Origin: CAZTPJ01 sp964614515
GTDB taxonomy: Bacteria; Planctomycetota; Phycisphaerae; Phycisphaerales; UBA1924
Length of the DNA: 52,095 nt
Direction of reading: 5' to 3'
Assembly: GCA_964614515.1 (NCBI GenBank)
Contig: CAZTPJ010000021.1
Coordinates: 1 to 52,095, forward strand
Shown here: one piece after another, positions 1 to 8,518 of the stretch
How the letters are laid out: each line of letters opens with the position of its first letter
Position numbering within the stretch: position 1 is the stretch's first letter
Notes under the pieces: generated by a model
What the model was told of the DNA's origin: nothing
The model's database searches: none
The model's input: the letters and a program-made list of their open reading frames with translations, nothing else
Translations under genes and position numbers: made by a program

Positions 1-604
1 CGACGTTGCACAGTTCGGCCAGTTCGTGCAGAATGTGCGACGAGATGAGGATGGTCTTGCCCATCCGCTTCAGTTCCTTGAGCAGTTCGCGGATCTCGAT
101 GCGGGCGCGCGGATCAAGGCCCGATGCCGGTTCATCCATCAACAGCACCTTCGGATCGTGCAGCAGCACCCGCGCGATGGACAAGCGTTGCTGCATTCCG
201 CGCGAGAGCGAGTTCACCTCGGCCGTCGCCTTATAGCCAAGGTCCGTGAGTTCAAGCACGTCGCTGACGACCTTCTTTCGTTGCTGGCCGTGGATGCTGT
301 AGGCCGCGGCGAAGAACTCGAGGTATTCGGTGACGACCATGTCTTCGTAGGCGCCCATGAAGTCGGGGACATAGCCGATCATGGGGCGGATCTGTCGATT
401 CTGATATCCGATGGTGAGTCCGGCGACCTGCGCCTGACCGGAGGAGGGCTTGAGGAGCGTGGCGAGGATTTTGATGGTCGTGGTCTTTCCAGCGCCGTTG
501 GGACCGATGAAGCCGTAGCAGTCGCCTTCCTGGATCGAGAGGTTGAGATTGTCCAGCGCGACGAGGTCTCCGTAGCGTTTGGTCAGGTTGATGGTTTCGA
601 TCAT
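1..604 (-). CDS. ABC transporter ATP-binding protein (partial, C-terminus off the left edge)
   Basis: About 201 N-terminal residues are present; the rest lies beyond base 1. The ATG is at 602-604 and the protein opens MIETINLTKRYGDLVALDNL. Visible ABC ATPase motifs are Walker A GPNGAGKTTT (near residue 36), the signature LSRGMQQRL and Walker B VLLMDEPASGLDPR, followed by the H-loop region ILISSHILHEL. It would power an ABC-type exporter or ABC-2 system at the inner membrane. It lies 38 bases downstream of the large membrane protein at 643-3117 on the same strand, so the two are probably cotranscribed, with a permease expected to the left. The pairing recalls GldA/GldG-type modules, but the substrate is unknown. 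Confidence 0.9.
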   Translation of the reverse strand, partial: MIETINLTKRYGDLVALDNLNLSIQEGDCYGFIGPNGAGKTTTIKILATLLKPSSGQAQVAGLTIGYQNRQIRPMIGYVPDFMGAYEDMVVTEYLEFFAAAYSIHGQQRKKVVSDVLELTDLGYKATAEVNSLSRGMQQRLSIARVLLHDPKVLLMDEPASGLDPRARIEIRELLKELKRMGKTILISSHILHELAELCNV

Positions 605-642
605 CGGCACGCGCTGTCACTCCGGCGTTTCACTCAATCGCG

Positions 643-3117
643 TCATCGTCCACGGCCCGGGGACAACTCATCCTCAGGCTCGGTGAGTTCTGCTTCGGGA
701 ACCGGCTCGATGACGGCCGTCGCCACCGAGACGGGCTGTTCGGGCAGAGGGTAGACCCACCGGAGGACGGTGCGTCCGGTGAGGGGTACGGGGCGCAGAT
801 CTTCCTCACGGGCGTCAGCGTCTCCCGCGAACAAGGGCGTCGCGGAGGCGGACTCAAGCGCGGGCGTGATGCCGAGTTGGCCGATGACGATCACGCACGG
901 CTGCGTGAACCACCGCCCGGCATCCCAGAGGTGGGCGCTTCGGCGCAGGGCGGCGACTTCGGTTTCACGGCTGGATGTCGGGGGGGGGAGTTGTGAGATG
1001 AAGCCGAGGCCGCGAAGCGATTTGGTCAGTGCATCATGCGAGAGCCGTTCAAGGCCGGGGAGCGATGCATCGACCACGCCTCTGAGGAGTACATCGGCGG
1101 CATTGGAACGTACACGCTCCTCGACGCCGCCTGTGGTAAGGCTTGACAGGTCCATCGCCACGCCCGGGGGCCACGCGCCTTGATATCGCCATGCCTCGGC
1201 CTCGCAGATCAAGTCGCTCAGGTTGCCCATGCCCAGTTGCTTCTGGCCGCGAATGACGATCACATAGACATCCTCGAGCGCCCCGGGCAACTGATGCATG
1301 ATCGCGCCGACGATTGATGGTCCGCGCACGCCCGGCTCGGGGCGCGGCAGCAACTTGAGTTCCCCGTGCGTGGTGTGCCCTTCGACGGCGATCGGCTGCG
1401 GCATCGACCATCGCGGCCCGCCGGCCCAGTCCACAACCACTTCCTTCACCGTCGCGCGAACGGGGAACGTCATGCGCCGAGGATCTCGCGAATCCACCGC
1501 ATACGGCCTTGCGTCGGGAAAACTCGCGCCGGGGCGCGTGCCCCACGATTCCCACGCGGTCACGAGGTCCTGGAATGCGGACTCGCCATCCGCCGGATCG
1601 CCCACGCGAAGCGTTGCGTCGCCATACCACGGGAACATGATGCTCGCCCACGTTCGCGTGCGCTGGGCGACTTCGTTTGTGGGACGGCCGTAGACATGTT
1701 CAATGAGCGTGAGGTGTCGTCCGTCGATTCGTCCTGGTCGGAGGAGGGCGGCCCCCCCCCACGCGAGCGCGGTGAAGATGCCCGCGCACGCGACGAACGC
1801 CAGCCACGAATGGCGCGTGAGGCCGAGTTTCTTGAGACTTCCAAAGGACAGCGGGCCGGCGACGAGCCAATAGGTGATGAACATCATCAGGCCCAGGAGT
1901 ACGCCGGCGGAGGCGCGTCGGGTCATGTTGATGACGTCGCCGATGCCACGGTCGTAGTAGGCGGGGTTTGGGCGCGGGATGATCTCGCGCGGATTGGTGA
2001 GGTCCCGCGCGGTGAACACACGCCCACGCCCGCCGAGAATCCGATGCCAGAATACATCGCCATCGGGCTTGGAGACTCGCGCGAGTTGCGGACTCTCAAG
2101 GTCGATCCCCACCATCGTCACGGCGCCGCAGCCGACAAGTCGTCGAACCACCACGGCCTCGCCGTCGGGCGTCAGGAACATGCGCATCGCCTCGGTGGGC
2201 GCGGCGTCCGGGAGCGGTTCAAACACGCTGACATCCAGAACGGGAAGTTGCCGGCGCTGCTCGGGCGGTTCGTTCTTTGAGAGCAGTGGACGCAGCGTCT
2301 CCATGCTGACGCCTTCGCGCAGTTCGCGTCGAACGCGCGGGAGAATGGGATACAGCGCGTTGTTGACGGGATCGCCGGGGAAGAACCGCGCGGAGGACGC
2401 GGTCATCACAACCACCAGATGCCCGCCGCGCTCGACCCATTCGCGAATCGCCTGCGCCCGTTCGCGCGAGAGATCAGGAACATCCCGCGAAGCCCAGATC
2501 AGCGCATCGAACTGCGCCAGGCCGTGCCATCGGTCCGGCAGCGCTTCGACGCGAAGGTTCCGTTCGATGTGCAGCGGCTCATGTCCACCTGTCGCGTAGG
2601 CCTCGACCGTTCCGGCCGCGCGATAGTTCCCAAAGCCCAACTCGCTGCCCCCGATGATCCCGACCAGACCATAGTGACCCGACATGAGTTTCTGGGGCGA
2701 GATGGGTTGCGAGCCAAGACGACGACCGGGCGTGAAGATGGATCGCCCCCCCTGCGTCGACTCCACGGCCTGATGCGCGGTGAGGAACAGCCCGTCGTTG
2801 GCCTGCATCCACGATGGCAGGCGGACGTAGATCCAACCGGCCTGTGCCCGGGCTGGGGTCGATGTCACGGCCCGCTCAAAGACTACGGTGTCCCCGTCGG
2901 CATCGGGAACCTGAATGCGAAGGAGGATATTGCGAGCCTCGGTGGCCGTGTCGGTGAAGGCCACCCGGATTCCGACCCATTCCCCCGCCCGCGAGACTCC
3001 GCCGGTGCCGAACCACTCGACGTTGAGGGTGATCTCGCCCGGGGCATCGTTTTGTGCGGCCAGGGGCGACACCCACCCGAAAGCGACGATCAGCAGGACT
3101 AAGCAGGCTCGAAGCAT
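643..3117 (-). CDS. Large membrane protein with signal peptide and GATase-like region
   Basis: An 824-residue protein. It starts with a clear signal peptide (MLRACLVLLIVAFGWVSPLAAQ). An extracytoplasmic beta-rich part follows, then a region around residues 190-260 (DALIWASRDVPDLS, IREWVERGGHLVVV) that resembles the class I glutamine amidotransferase fold seen in GldG/DUF4350-type proteins. Two hydrophobic helices near residues 400-455 (GVLLGLMMFITYWLVAGPL and WLAFVACAGIFTALAW) are followed by a long C-terminal domain ending in an acidic tail. I see no catalytic Cys-His-Glu triad, so a binding or scaffold role is more likely than catalysis. The following gene encodes an ABC ATPase, so it may be the accessory part of that transporter. 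It contains three G/C runs of 7-9 bases. Function not assigned. Confidence 0.75.
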   Translation of the reverse strand: MLRACLVLLIVAFGWVSPLAAQNDAPGEITLNVEWFGTGGVSRAGEWVGIRVAFTDTATEARNILLRIQVPDADGDTVVFERAVTSTPARAQAGWIYVRLPSWMQANDGLFLTAHQAVESTQGGRSIFTPGRRLGSQPISPQKLMSGHYGLVGIIGGSELGFGNYRAAGTVEAYATGGHEPLHIERNLRVEALPDRWHGLAQFDALIWASRDVPDLSRERAQAIREWVERGGHLVVVMTASSARFFPGDPVNNALYPILPRVRRELREGVSMETLRPLLSKNEPPEQRRQLPVLDVSVFEPLPDAAPTEAMRMFLTPDGEAVVVRRLVGCGAVTMVGIDLESPQLARVSKPDGDVFWHRILGGRGRVFTARDLTNPREIIPRPNPAYYDRGIGDVINMTRRASAGVLLGLMMFITYWLVAGPLSFGSLKKLGLTRHSWLAFVACAGIFTALAWGGAALLRPGRIDGRHLTLIEHVYGRPTNEVAQRTRTWASIMFPWYGDATLRVGDPADGESAFQDLVTAWESWGTRPGASFPDARPYAVDSRDPRRMTFPVRATVKEVVVDWAGGPRWSMPQPIAVEGHTTHGELKLLPRPEPGVRGPSIVGAIMHQLPGALEDVYVIVIRGQKQLGMGNLSDLICEAEAWRYQGAWPPGVAMDLSSLTTGGVEERVRSNAADVLLRGVVDASLPGLERLSHDALTKSLRGLGFISQLPPPTSSRETEVAALRRSAHLWDAGRWFTQPCVIVIGQLGITPALESASATPLFAGDADAREEDLRPVPLTGRTVLRWVYPLPEQPVSVATAVIEPVPEAELTEPEDELSPGRGR

Positions 3118-3172
3118 CCGTGTATCGTACCGGCTGGTGAAGTGTCGGGTTCACCGGGCCGATGGTCTTCTT

Positions 3173-3370
3173 GTGACGGACTTTTCGACGGAAACCTGGG
3201 TTCTGCTCATGGCCATCGCCACGATGGGTGTCGGTGCGATTCTGAACCTGTGGGCCACGGCCGCCCGAACCGCCCAGCACATCCACGAACTCAAGTCCCG
3301 GGTCCTGGCCCTGCGTCAGCGATACGAAGAGGACGGGGACGAAATGCACGGCGATGTGCTCGAAGTCTGA
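3173..3370 (+). CDS. Small single-span membrane protein
   Basis: A 65-residue ORF from a GTG start, MTDFSTETWVLLMAIATMG, ending in an acidic/charged tail (ALRQRYEEDGDEMHGD). One hydrophobic helix covers about residues 9-30, then a helical charged segment. The same frame continues upstream to 2915, but that part is antisense to the signal peptide of the neighbouring gene, so the GTG at 3173 is preferred. It is divergent from the gene ending at 3117, with a shared 55-base upstream gap, and convergent with the ORF at 3378. The family is not recognised. The start is not proved by a good ribosome binding site. Confidence 0.5.
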   Translation: MTDFSTETWVLLMAIATMGVGAILNLWATAARTAQHIHELKSRVLALRQRYEEDGDEMHGDVLEV

Positions 3371-3377
3371 TCGCGGG

Positions 3378-4334
3378 CTACCCGGTGCGTCGCCCGACGG
3401 GCCGCACGATCATCGACACCACCGGCCTGGCATCAATCGCGTCGAACAGCACCGGCAACGTCGCGCTGGCCGTGGTTGCTCGTCCGCCGAGCACGGCCCT
3501 GGCGGCATCCACGCTGGCGCGAAGCACCACGTCCGAGGGCATGGCGACGATCGACACGGACACGAGTCCTTCGACAAGGCGGGCTTCATCTTCCGGTTCA
3601 TCGAAGTCAGGGCGGGCGGCGTCAAATGCGTCGGTGTATCGCTTCGCGGCCTCGCGCACGTCGGCGTGGTCGAGGCCGTTGCCATTGTGTGAGGCCGCGT
3701 GTTCGGCGACATCGTCGATCGCGTCGCGAAGTTTGATGAGGGATTCGGCGAGCGCGTGACGGGCGGAGGCGATTCCGGAACTTCCGGCCTGAAGCAGGAC
3801 GGGGGCGATGAAGGCGACGATTTTGCGTGCGTGTGTTTCTTCCGCGCGCTGCGCCACGGACTGAGCCTGGGCGCGAGCGACGATCAGGCCGTGACGCGCG
3901 GCGAAGCGATCAAGTCCCGCGGCGAGCGGGACACTGACGGCAGGGTCTGGCCCTCCACGGACGATGTCCCGCGACATGGCGCGAAGGTAGTGATCGTCAC
4001 TTTCGAACAAATCGGTCTGCATGAACGCGCGAAGGGCGGCGAAGTGATCGCCGGAAACGATGCGCCGATAAGCCTCGCGAACATCCTCAGCCGCGTCAAG
4101 CCCATCGGACTCGCCCGCGACGATCCCCGCGCGCCACAAGTCCTCGCTCCAACGCCAAGACTGCATCATGTCCATGTACGCGGGCACGCGCCCGAGGGCT
4201 TCGGTGATCGCGGCGCGGTCCGCGCCGTCAAGCGGAGCCGGCGTCAGCGTGAACACCTCATCACCAAGCAACAACGCCGCCATCGCCGGCGGTTCACGCG
4301 TCGTCAGGTGATACGGGCTGACCACGATACGCAT
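3378..4334 (-). CDS. Hypothetical cytoplasmic protein
   Basis: A 318-residue protein from the ATG at 4332-4334, opening MRIVVSPYHLTTREPPAMAA. An in-frame ATG lies 15 bases further upstream. It has no signal peptide or membrane segment. The sequence is mostly helical and Ala/Asp-rich, with the conserved-looking opening 'ISPYHLTTREPPAMAALLLGD' split across residues 4-25. I do not recognise the family. It stands alone: downstream it converges on the small membrane protein ending at 3370, and upstream it is separated from the next minus-strand gene by a repeat cluster. The long open frame with consistent third-position G/C supports a real gene. Confidence 0.7.
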   Translation of the reverse strand: MRIVVSPYHLTTREPPAMAALLLGDEVFTLTPAPLDGADRAAITEALGRVPAYMDMMQSWRWSEDLWRAGIVAGESDGLDAAEDVREAYRRIVSGDHFAALRAFMQTDLFESDDHYLRAMSRDIVRGGPDPAVSVPLAAGLDRFAARHGLIVARAQAQSVAQRAEETHARKIVAFIAPVLLQAGSSGIASARHALAESLIKLRDAIDDVAEHAASHNGNGLDHADVREAAKRYTDAFDAARPDFDEPEDEARLVEGLVSVSIVAMPSDVVLRASVDAARAVLGGRATTASATLPVLFDAIDARPVVSMIVRPVGRRTG

Positions 4335-4404
4335 GAGGGATTCTAACACTCAAATCAACCGCCCCACGGCCATCGGCAGGAATCAGGGCAACCGAAATAT
4401 CTGT

Positions 4405-4626
4405 TTGGATCCGGTGGGGCGGGCGTCCCGCACGCCTCGCTTGGGTGGCCGACGCGCGGTGGATTATCCAGCGTGCGGGCGAGAGCGATCTTGCGGTTGC
4501 CCCGCAGGAATGAAAGCGCCGACGGCGTGGCCGTCGGCGCTGGGATTTGCACATGTGACGGCAGGCGGGACGCCTGCCCCACCCAATCAAGACCTGAACC
4601 GAAGTCAGGCGGGACGCCTGCCCCAC
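4405..4626. repeat. REP-like palindromic repeat cluster, copy 1
   Basis: The 302-base gap between two minus-strand genes (4335-4636) holds a run of short perfect hairpins. GCGGG-CGT-CCCGC is at 4420-4432, an 11-bp stem with GTG loop at 4516-4540, GCAGGCG-GGA-CGCCTGC at 4561-4577, and CAGGCG-GGA-CGCCTG at 4606-4620. The cluster begins about 10 bases after the stop codon of the 4637-6412 gene. A second cluster with the same order of shared blocks is at 42776-42970. The length, loops and dispersed occurrence suggest a REP/BIME-like element that may act at transcript 3' ends; that role is inference. Confidence 0.75.
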
Positions 4627-4636
4627 AGAATCAAGA

Positions 4637-6412
4637 CTAGAACCGGCCGGGGGGCGGGGGCGGCGGATCTTCCTCAAAGTCGCCGCCCATGCCGGCGTTG
4701 ACCTGATCTGTAATCTGCTTGAACGCCTTGATGGCATCCATCGGCACGACGATGCCGACCTGCATGCCGCCGCCACTGGCCGTCATGCCCATGCCGATGG
4801 GCGCGATGCTCGGCGGCAGTTCGACATCGAAGAACCCGCCGGCCATGGCGCCAAGTTCCAGACCGAGTTCAAGCAGGGCGTGCGTGCCGAGATAGCCTTC
4901 GATGATGCGGCCGGCGGGCAATCGCGCGGCGATCGGGCGGATCGAGGCATCGTTCGCGAGCGTCGGTCCCTGACCTCGCGTCGCGGCGATGGCCGTCTCC
5001 ATCAGCGCGGAATTCTTGGCGAGCGTGGTGATGACGCCGCCGGGCACGGCCGCGGTGTACCCCGCCGGACCACCGCTCAGACCAAAGATGAACGCCATGA
5101 TCTGCTGCGCCTGAAGCGCTTCGGGATTGTTGGGATCAAACTTCATGCGCACCGCCCACTCGTCAACCTTGGTCCCGGCGATGGTGGCGACGCCCGTGTT
5201 ATAGACCGTGTTGTAGGTCATCCCTTCGACGGTCTGGCCGTTCATCGCGGTCAGGGCATCCTTGGCCATGTTCTGATAGGCGGCGGGATCGTTGGAAGGG
5301 TAATAGGCGAGCGTGTTGTTGAAGAGCATCCCCCCCCCCAGCGCCGGCGGCTTGCCCAGGACAAAGGCCTGACCCTGCGCCATCGAGACCATCTGCTCAA
5401 GATTCAGGCCGCCGAACATCCCCGCGTTGCCCTGCTGCTGTGCTGCGGCCATTGATGCCTTGGCCACTTCCAACAACATCGCCTGCACGCCGGGCGATGA
5501 GAAATCCATCGCGACTACCGCCAGGAACGGGTTGCCCGCGGGGAGTTTGGCGAGCAGGTCGCCGGCCTTGCCCTCGGCCGCGAAGAACTTGGCTGTGGGA
5601 GACTCCGGATTGAACTGCGTGGCGAGGCCGAAGGTCATGCCATGTTCGCCGCCGTCGAGACCCATGACCATCGCCTGACCGTCGGTCTTGAGGGCGTTGG
5701 CGATGCCCTCGAAGAACGCCAGGGGGGCGTTCATTTCCTGACCGGTCATCATGGCCATCATCTCAAACTGCTCGCGCATCCCTTCAAGGCCCTGCTCGAT
5801 CATCGGGCGCATCTGCGGCAAGTTGATCGTCATGAAGATGTCAGACGATTCCGCGACGGCCAGGCCTGAGGGACCGACGGCCGTGCGATGCGCTGCGAGA
5901 TTGCCCGCCGCGCCTGTGAAGTCTCGCAAGGCTGCTTCATTTTCGCTGATGGCGGCGTAGCCACCGCCGAGGTTCTTCGCGAAGAGTTCCTGAAACTCGA
6001 GCGTGAACTTTGCGATCTCGGCGGGTTCGCCGCCGAGGCCGGTGATGAACGCGTTGAAGTCGGTCACGGGCGCGATGGCGATGAACGTGGGTTCATCCAT
6101 GGTGGGGTCAAAGTCCGGCGGGGCGATGGCCGCGAGCGTGAGAGAGCCTTGACGATTCAGCCCGTTGAGTTCAAAGATGTTGATGGGCAGATCGAGGTCC
6201 GCGACGGAGAAGTCGAAGTTCGCGCCAACGGCATCCACATCGGCGAGGCATCGCTCGATGCTGGCGATGTTGATGGTGATCATCGCGTCCTTGGGCGCGC
6301 GATCCATCGATGCAGGCAGGTCCGCGCTGGCCGAGGTGGCAAGTCCGCAGAGACACGAAACCATCAAGGCGGCGCGCATCGCGCGACGAGGAGACAGGCA
6401 GCGACCGGACAT
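4637..6412 (-). CDS. Secreted protein of unknown function with proline-rich tail
   Basis: A 591-residue protein from ATG 6410-6412 (MSGRCLSPRRAMRAAL); another in-frame ATG at 6419-6421 is also served by the AGGAAAGG at 6422-6429, so the start is uncertain by three residues. A cleavable signal peptide ends near ATSASA. The mature part is Ala/Gly/Met-rich, without obvious enzyme motifs, and has repeated segments that alternate 'FxAVVAMD', 'GLxxAVAESSDIFMTINL' and 'GRIIEGYLG' strands, like secreted proteins scored as DUF3352-type, but I cannot confirm that. The C-terminus is acidic then a hexaproline run (EEDPPPPPPGRF). It contains a 10-base C run at 5330-5339. It is followed by repeat cluster copy 1. 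Confidence 0.75.
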   Translation of the reverse strand: MSGRCLSPRRAMRAALMVSCLCGLATSASADLPASMDRAPKDAMITINIASIERCLADVDAVGANFDFSVADLDLPINIFELNGLNRQGSLTLAAIAPPDFDPTMDEPTFIAIAPVTDFNAFITGLGGEPAEIAKFTLEFQELFAKNLGGGYAAISENEAALRDFTGAAGNLAAHRTAVGPSGLAVAESSDIFMTINLPQMRPMIEQGLEGMREQFEMMAMMTGQEMNAPLAFFEGIANALKTDGQAMVMGLDGGEHGMTFGLATQFNPESPTAKFFAAEGKAGDLLAKLPAGNPFLAVVAMDFSSPGVQAMLLEVAKASMAAAQQQGNAGMFGGLNLEQMVSMAQGQAFVLGKPPALGGGMLFNNTLAYYPSNDPAAYQNMAKDALTAMNGQTVEGMTYNTVYNTGVATIAGTKVDEWAVRMKFDPNNPEALQAQQIMAFIFGLSGGPAGYTAAVPGGVITTLAKNSALMETAIAATRGQGPTLANDASIRPIAARLPAGRIIEGYLGTHALLELGLELGAMAGGFFDVELPPSIAPIGMGMTASGGGMQVGIVVPMDAIKAFKQITDQVNAGMGGDFEEDPPPPPPGRF

Positions 6413-6728
6413 CGTGAGCATCCTTTCCTGGGGATTGCACGGGAACTTTGCGGGCGACCCTCGCCCTCGGAAGCAGAGTATAGGGAAGTCCGGGCCTGCG
6501 GTTTCCGGCGATCCGCGCTGTTGGGATCGCACGGTGACGGGTGGGCCTGTGTGTGCCCGGAGACACTCAGCAGCGCAATGAAAACGGCGGGGTAGGAAAC
6601 CCCCGCCGTGTGTGGTGTTGTGATGGGCTGCCGTGTGTCGTGGCCATCGCTTTGGATGGCCACAACGAGGTTCCGGCGCGTTCGTCGTCAAACGTGGCCA
6701 CGCAGAGCCGTGACCACGGCACGCATCA
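6413..6728. other. Intergenic region with two hairpins
   Basis: This 316-base gap between two minus-strand genes holds the 5' leader of the 4637-6412 gene and, nearer the dockerin gene, two strong palindromes. One has a 9-bp stem (GTGGCCATC with GATGGCCAC, 6640-6663) and the other is the terminator listed separately. No further ORF with coding character was seen. Confidence 0.6.
6584..6609 (-). terminator. Rho-independent terminator
   Basis: A perfect 9-bp G/C-rich stem (ACGGCGGGG with CCCCGCCGT, 6584-6592 and 6601-6609) has an 8-base loop. Read on the minus strand it is followed by TTTT (6581-6584). It lies 120 bases after the stop of the GC-dockerin gene and would end that transcript. Confidence 0.6.
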
Positions 6729-7427
6729 TCACGGGCAGCCGTTATTGAACTCGTTGCCGAAGCAGAGGAAGTCGAAGATATCGCAGACGCCAAGGCCGGT
6801 GCTGGTGTCGCAGTCACAGGCGTAGGGGTCTCCGGCCGCGAAGCGGTTGCCGAAGCAGAGGAAGTCGAAGATGTCGAGCACGCCGGGGCCGGTGGAGGTA
6901 TCGCAGTCGGCGTAGCACCCGCCGCCGCCGATGATGGCCTCGAACGTCGCCGCAGACTGGCCGTTGTTGAAAATCAGCGTGCCGCCGCTGGTGATGACAT
7001 CGCCGCTGGTCCACTGGAGGAGTCCACCCGTGCCGGCGGCAGGTCCGACAGCGCTGAGCATGTCCCACCCTGCCAGCACGGCGCTGTTGGGGCCGTTGAA
7101 CAGGTCCAGGCCGTTGATCCCGCCGCGTGAAAAGCCGACGAGTTGGCCGTTGATGAAGGTTCGCGTGGCGGAGACGAACTGGAACGTACCGAGGCCGTCG
7201 ATGCGGATCTCCGACGTGTCGTGGTCGATGTAATACACGTTGGTGAAGATGGTCTGGCGGTTGAGCGTGTCCGCCTCCGAGGTGATGGTGAACGCGGCGG
7301 GACCGAAGGGCGCGCCGTTGAGCGTGCCACTGCCGGTGCCGGTGTGGACAAACGTGATGGGTTCCGCCATCGCACCCGCCGCGAAAGCCATCGCGAGCGA
7401 TGCGCCAACCATGAATGAACGATGCAT
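6729..7427 (-). CDS. Secreted GC-type dockerin domain protein
   Basis: A 232-residue protein with a signal peptide (MHRSFMVGASLAMAFAAGAMA), a beta-rich domain of about 150 residues that begins EPITFVHTGTGSGTLNGAPF, and a C-terminal pair of calcium-loop-like repeats. The repeats read CDTSTGPGVLDIFDFLCFGN and CDTSTGLGVCDIFDFLCFGN, spaced about 29 residues apart, and the protein ends GCP. The Asp positions and flanking cysteines match what is called a GC-type dockerin in planctomycetes. The partner bound by these dockerins is not known, and no cohesin is in the window. A good AGGAGG sits 7 bases before the ATG. The protein at 39006-39704 is a full-length paralogue of identical length. Confidence 0.85.
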   Translation of the reverse strand: MHRSFMVGASLAMAFAAGAMAEPITFVHTGTGSGTLNGAPFGPAAFTITSEADTLNRQTIFTNVYYIDHDTSEIRIDGLGTFQFVSATRTFINGQLVGFSRGGINGLDLFNGPNSAVLAGWDMLSAVGPAAGTGGLLQWTSGDVITSGGTLIFNNGQSAATFEAIIGGGGCYADCDTSTGPGVLDIFDFLCFGNRFAAGDPYACDCDTSTGLGVCDIFDFLCFGNEFNNGCP

Positions 7428-7434
7428 ACGTCAA

Positions 7435-7440
7435 CCTCCT
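7435..7440 (-). promoter_or_regulatory. Shine-Dalgarno AGGAGG of the GC-dockerin gene
   Basis: The minus strand reads AGGAGG 7 bases before the ATG at 7425-7427. It fixes that start and is one of the strongest ribosome binding sites in the window. Confidence 0.75.
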
Positions 7441-7618
7441 TCTTTGTTCTCCGCCCGTACGGCCGCTTCGGCAGGCCGTGCCAGGCCCCACCAGCATACC
7501 GCATGTTGGTTCGGTCTGCAAGCCCCCTCGGGTTTGAAGGGAACTGAGTCGGCGTTCCGGCCGGGGCGGCCGCCGATGGCGGGAGAACGCGATGACGGCA
7601 AGTTCATAGACTTCCGGC

Positions 7619-8506
7619 GTGTCACACATCTGGCGACTTGCGCATGATCGCTCGCTCACGCTTGATCGCCCGCGGATCATCGCGATTCTCAACGTGACGC
7701 CGGACAGTTTCTTTGACGGGTCACGACTGACGACGCGCGAGTCGGCGGTGGCCGTGGCGATCTCGGCCATCGACGCGGGCGCGGACATGCTGGACATCGG
7801 GGGCGAGTCCACGCGGCCGGGGGCGGCGCGGGTTTCGGTTGCGGAGCAGATTCAGCGCACGGTTCCCGTGATCGCGGCGATTCGCGAGTTGGCATCGCCG
7901 GCGCGAGACATTCCCATCAGCATCGACACGACCCTGGCGGAGGTCGCCGACGCGGCGCTGCGCGCGGGGGCGGATGCGATCAATGATGTGTCCGCGGGGG
8001 TTGAAGATGCGGCGATGTTCGAGGTCGCGGCCACACACGGCGCGGGCGTGATCCTGATGCACCGGCTGCTGCCGCCGGAGCAGGATTCGTACAGCGATCA
8101 ATACACAGCGCCGCCACGGTATGACAGCGTGGTGCACAGCGTGCGTGAGTTTCTGCGGGATCGTGTGCTGGCGGCGCTTCGCGCGGGGATCGCTCGCGAG
8201 TCGATCCTGCTTGATCCCGGCCTTGGCTTTGGCAAGACGGTCGAGCAGAATATCGACCTGATTCGCGGCACGGGTGAATTGGGCGCGCTGGGCTTTCCGA
8301 TCGTCAGTGCGCTCAGCCGCAAGAGTTTCGTCGGGCGCATCGCCGCGCCGCATCGCGAGACGCAGCCGTCTGAGCGTCTGCCGGGCACGCTCGCGCTGAG
8401 CATCATGCACATGCTCGCGGGGGCGCGGGTGTTTCGCGTGCATGATGTTCGCGAGCATCGCGAGGCACTCACGGCCGTGTGGACGATGACGCGCCCGGGG
8501 ACGTGA
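7619..8506 (+). CDS. folP: Dihydropteroate synthase
   Basis: A 295-residue enzyme of folate synthesis that joins 6-hydroxymethyl-dihydropterin pyrophosphate to p-aminobenzoate in the cytoplasm. All family motifs are seen in order: ILNVTPDSFFDGS (residues 23-35), MLDIGGESTRPGA (about 58-70), ISIDTT, AINDVSAG, VILMHR, ILLDPGLGFGKT, SALSRKSFVG and the C-terminal RVHDVREH. The length is normal. The start is a GTG at 7619; no better ATG lies upstream in frame. It is divergent from the dockerin gene (gap 7428-7618, where both promoters must lie) and convergent with the transporter gene ending at 8519, so it is probably transcribed alone. Confidence 0.95.
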   Translation: MSHIWRLAHDRSLTLDRPRIIAILNVTPDSFFDGSRLTTRESAVAVAISAIDAGADMLDIGGESTRPGAARVSVAEQIQRTVPVIAAIRELASPARDIPISIDTTLAEVADAALRAGADAINDVSAGVEDAAMFEVAATHGAGVILMHRLLPPEQDSYSDQYTAPPRYDSVVHSVREFLRDRVLAALRAGIARESILLDPGLGFGKTVEQNIDLIRGTGELGALGFPIVSALSRKSFVGRIAAPHRETQPSERLPGTLALSIMHMLAGARVFRVHDVREHREALTAVWTMTRPGT

Positions 8507-8518
8507 TCGCGGCGCGTA

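Noticed and set aside
980..988. Frameshift at the 9-base G run
   Set aside because: The 824-residue frame stays open through this and the other runs, and the protein has consistent composition on both sides.
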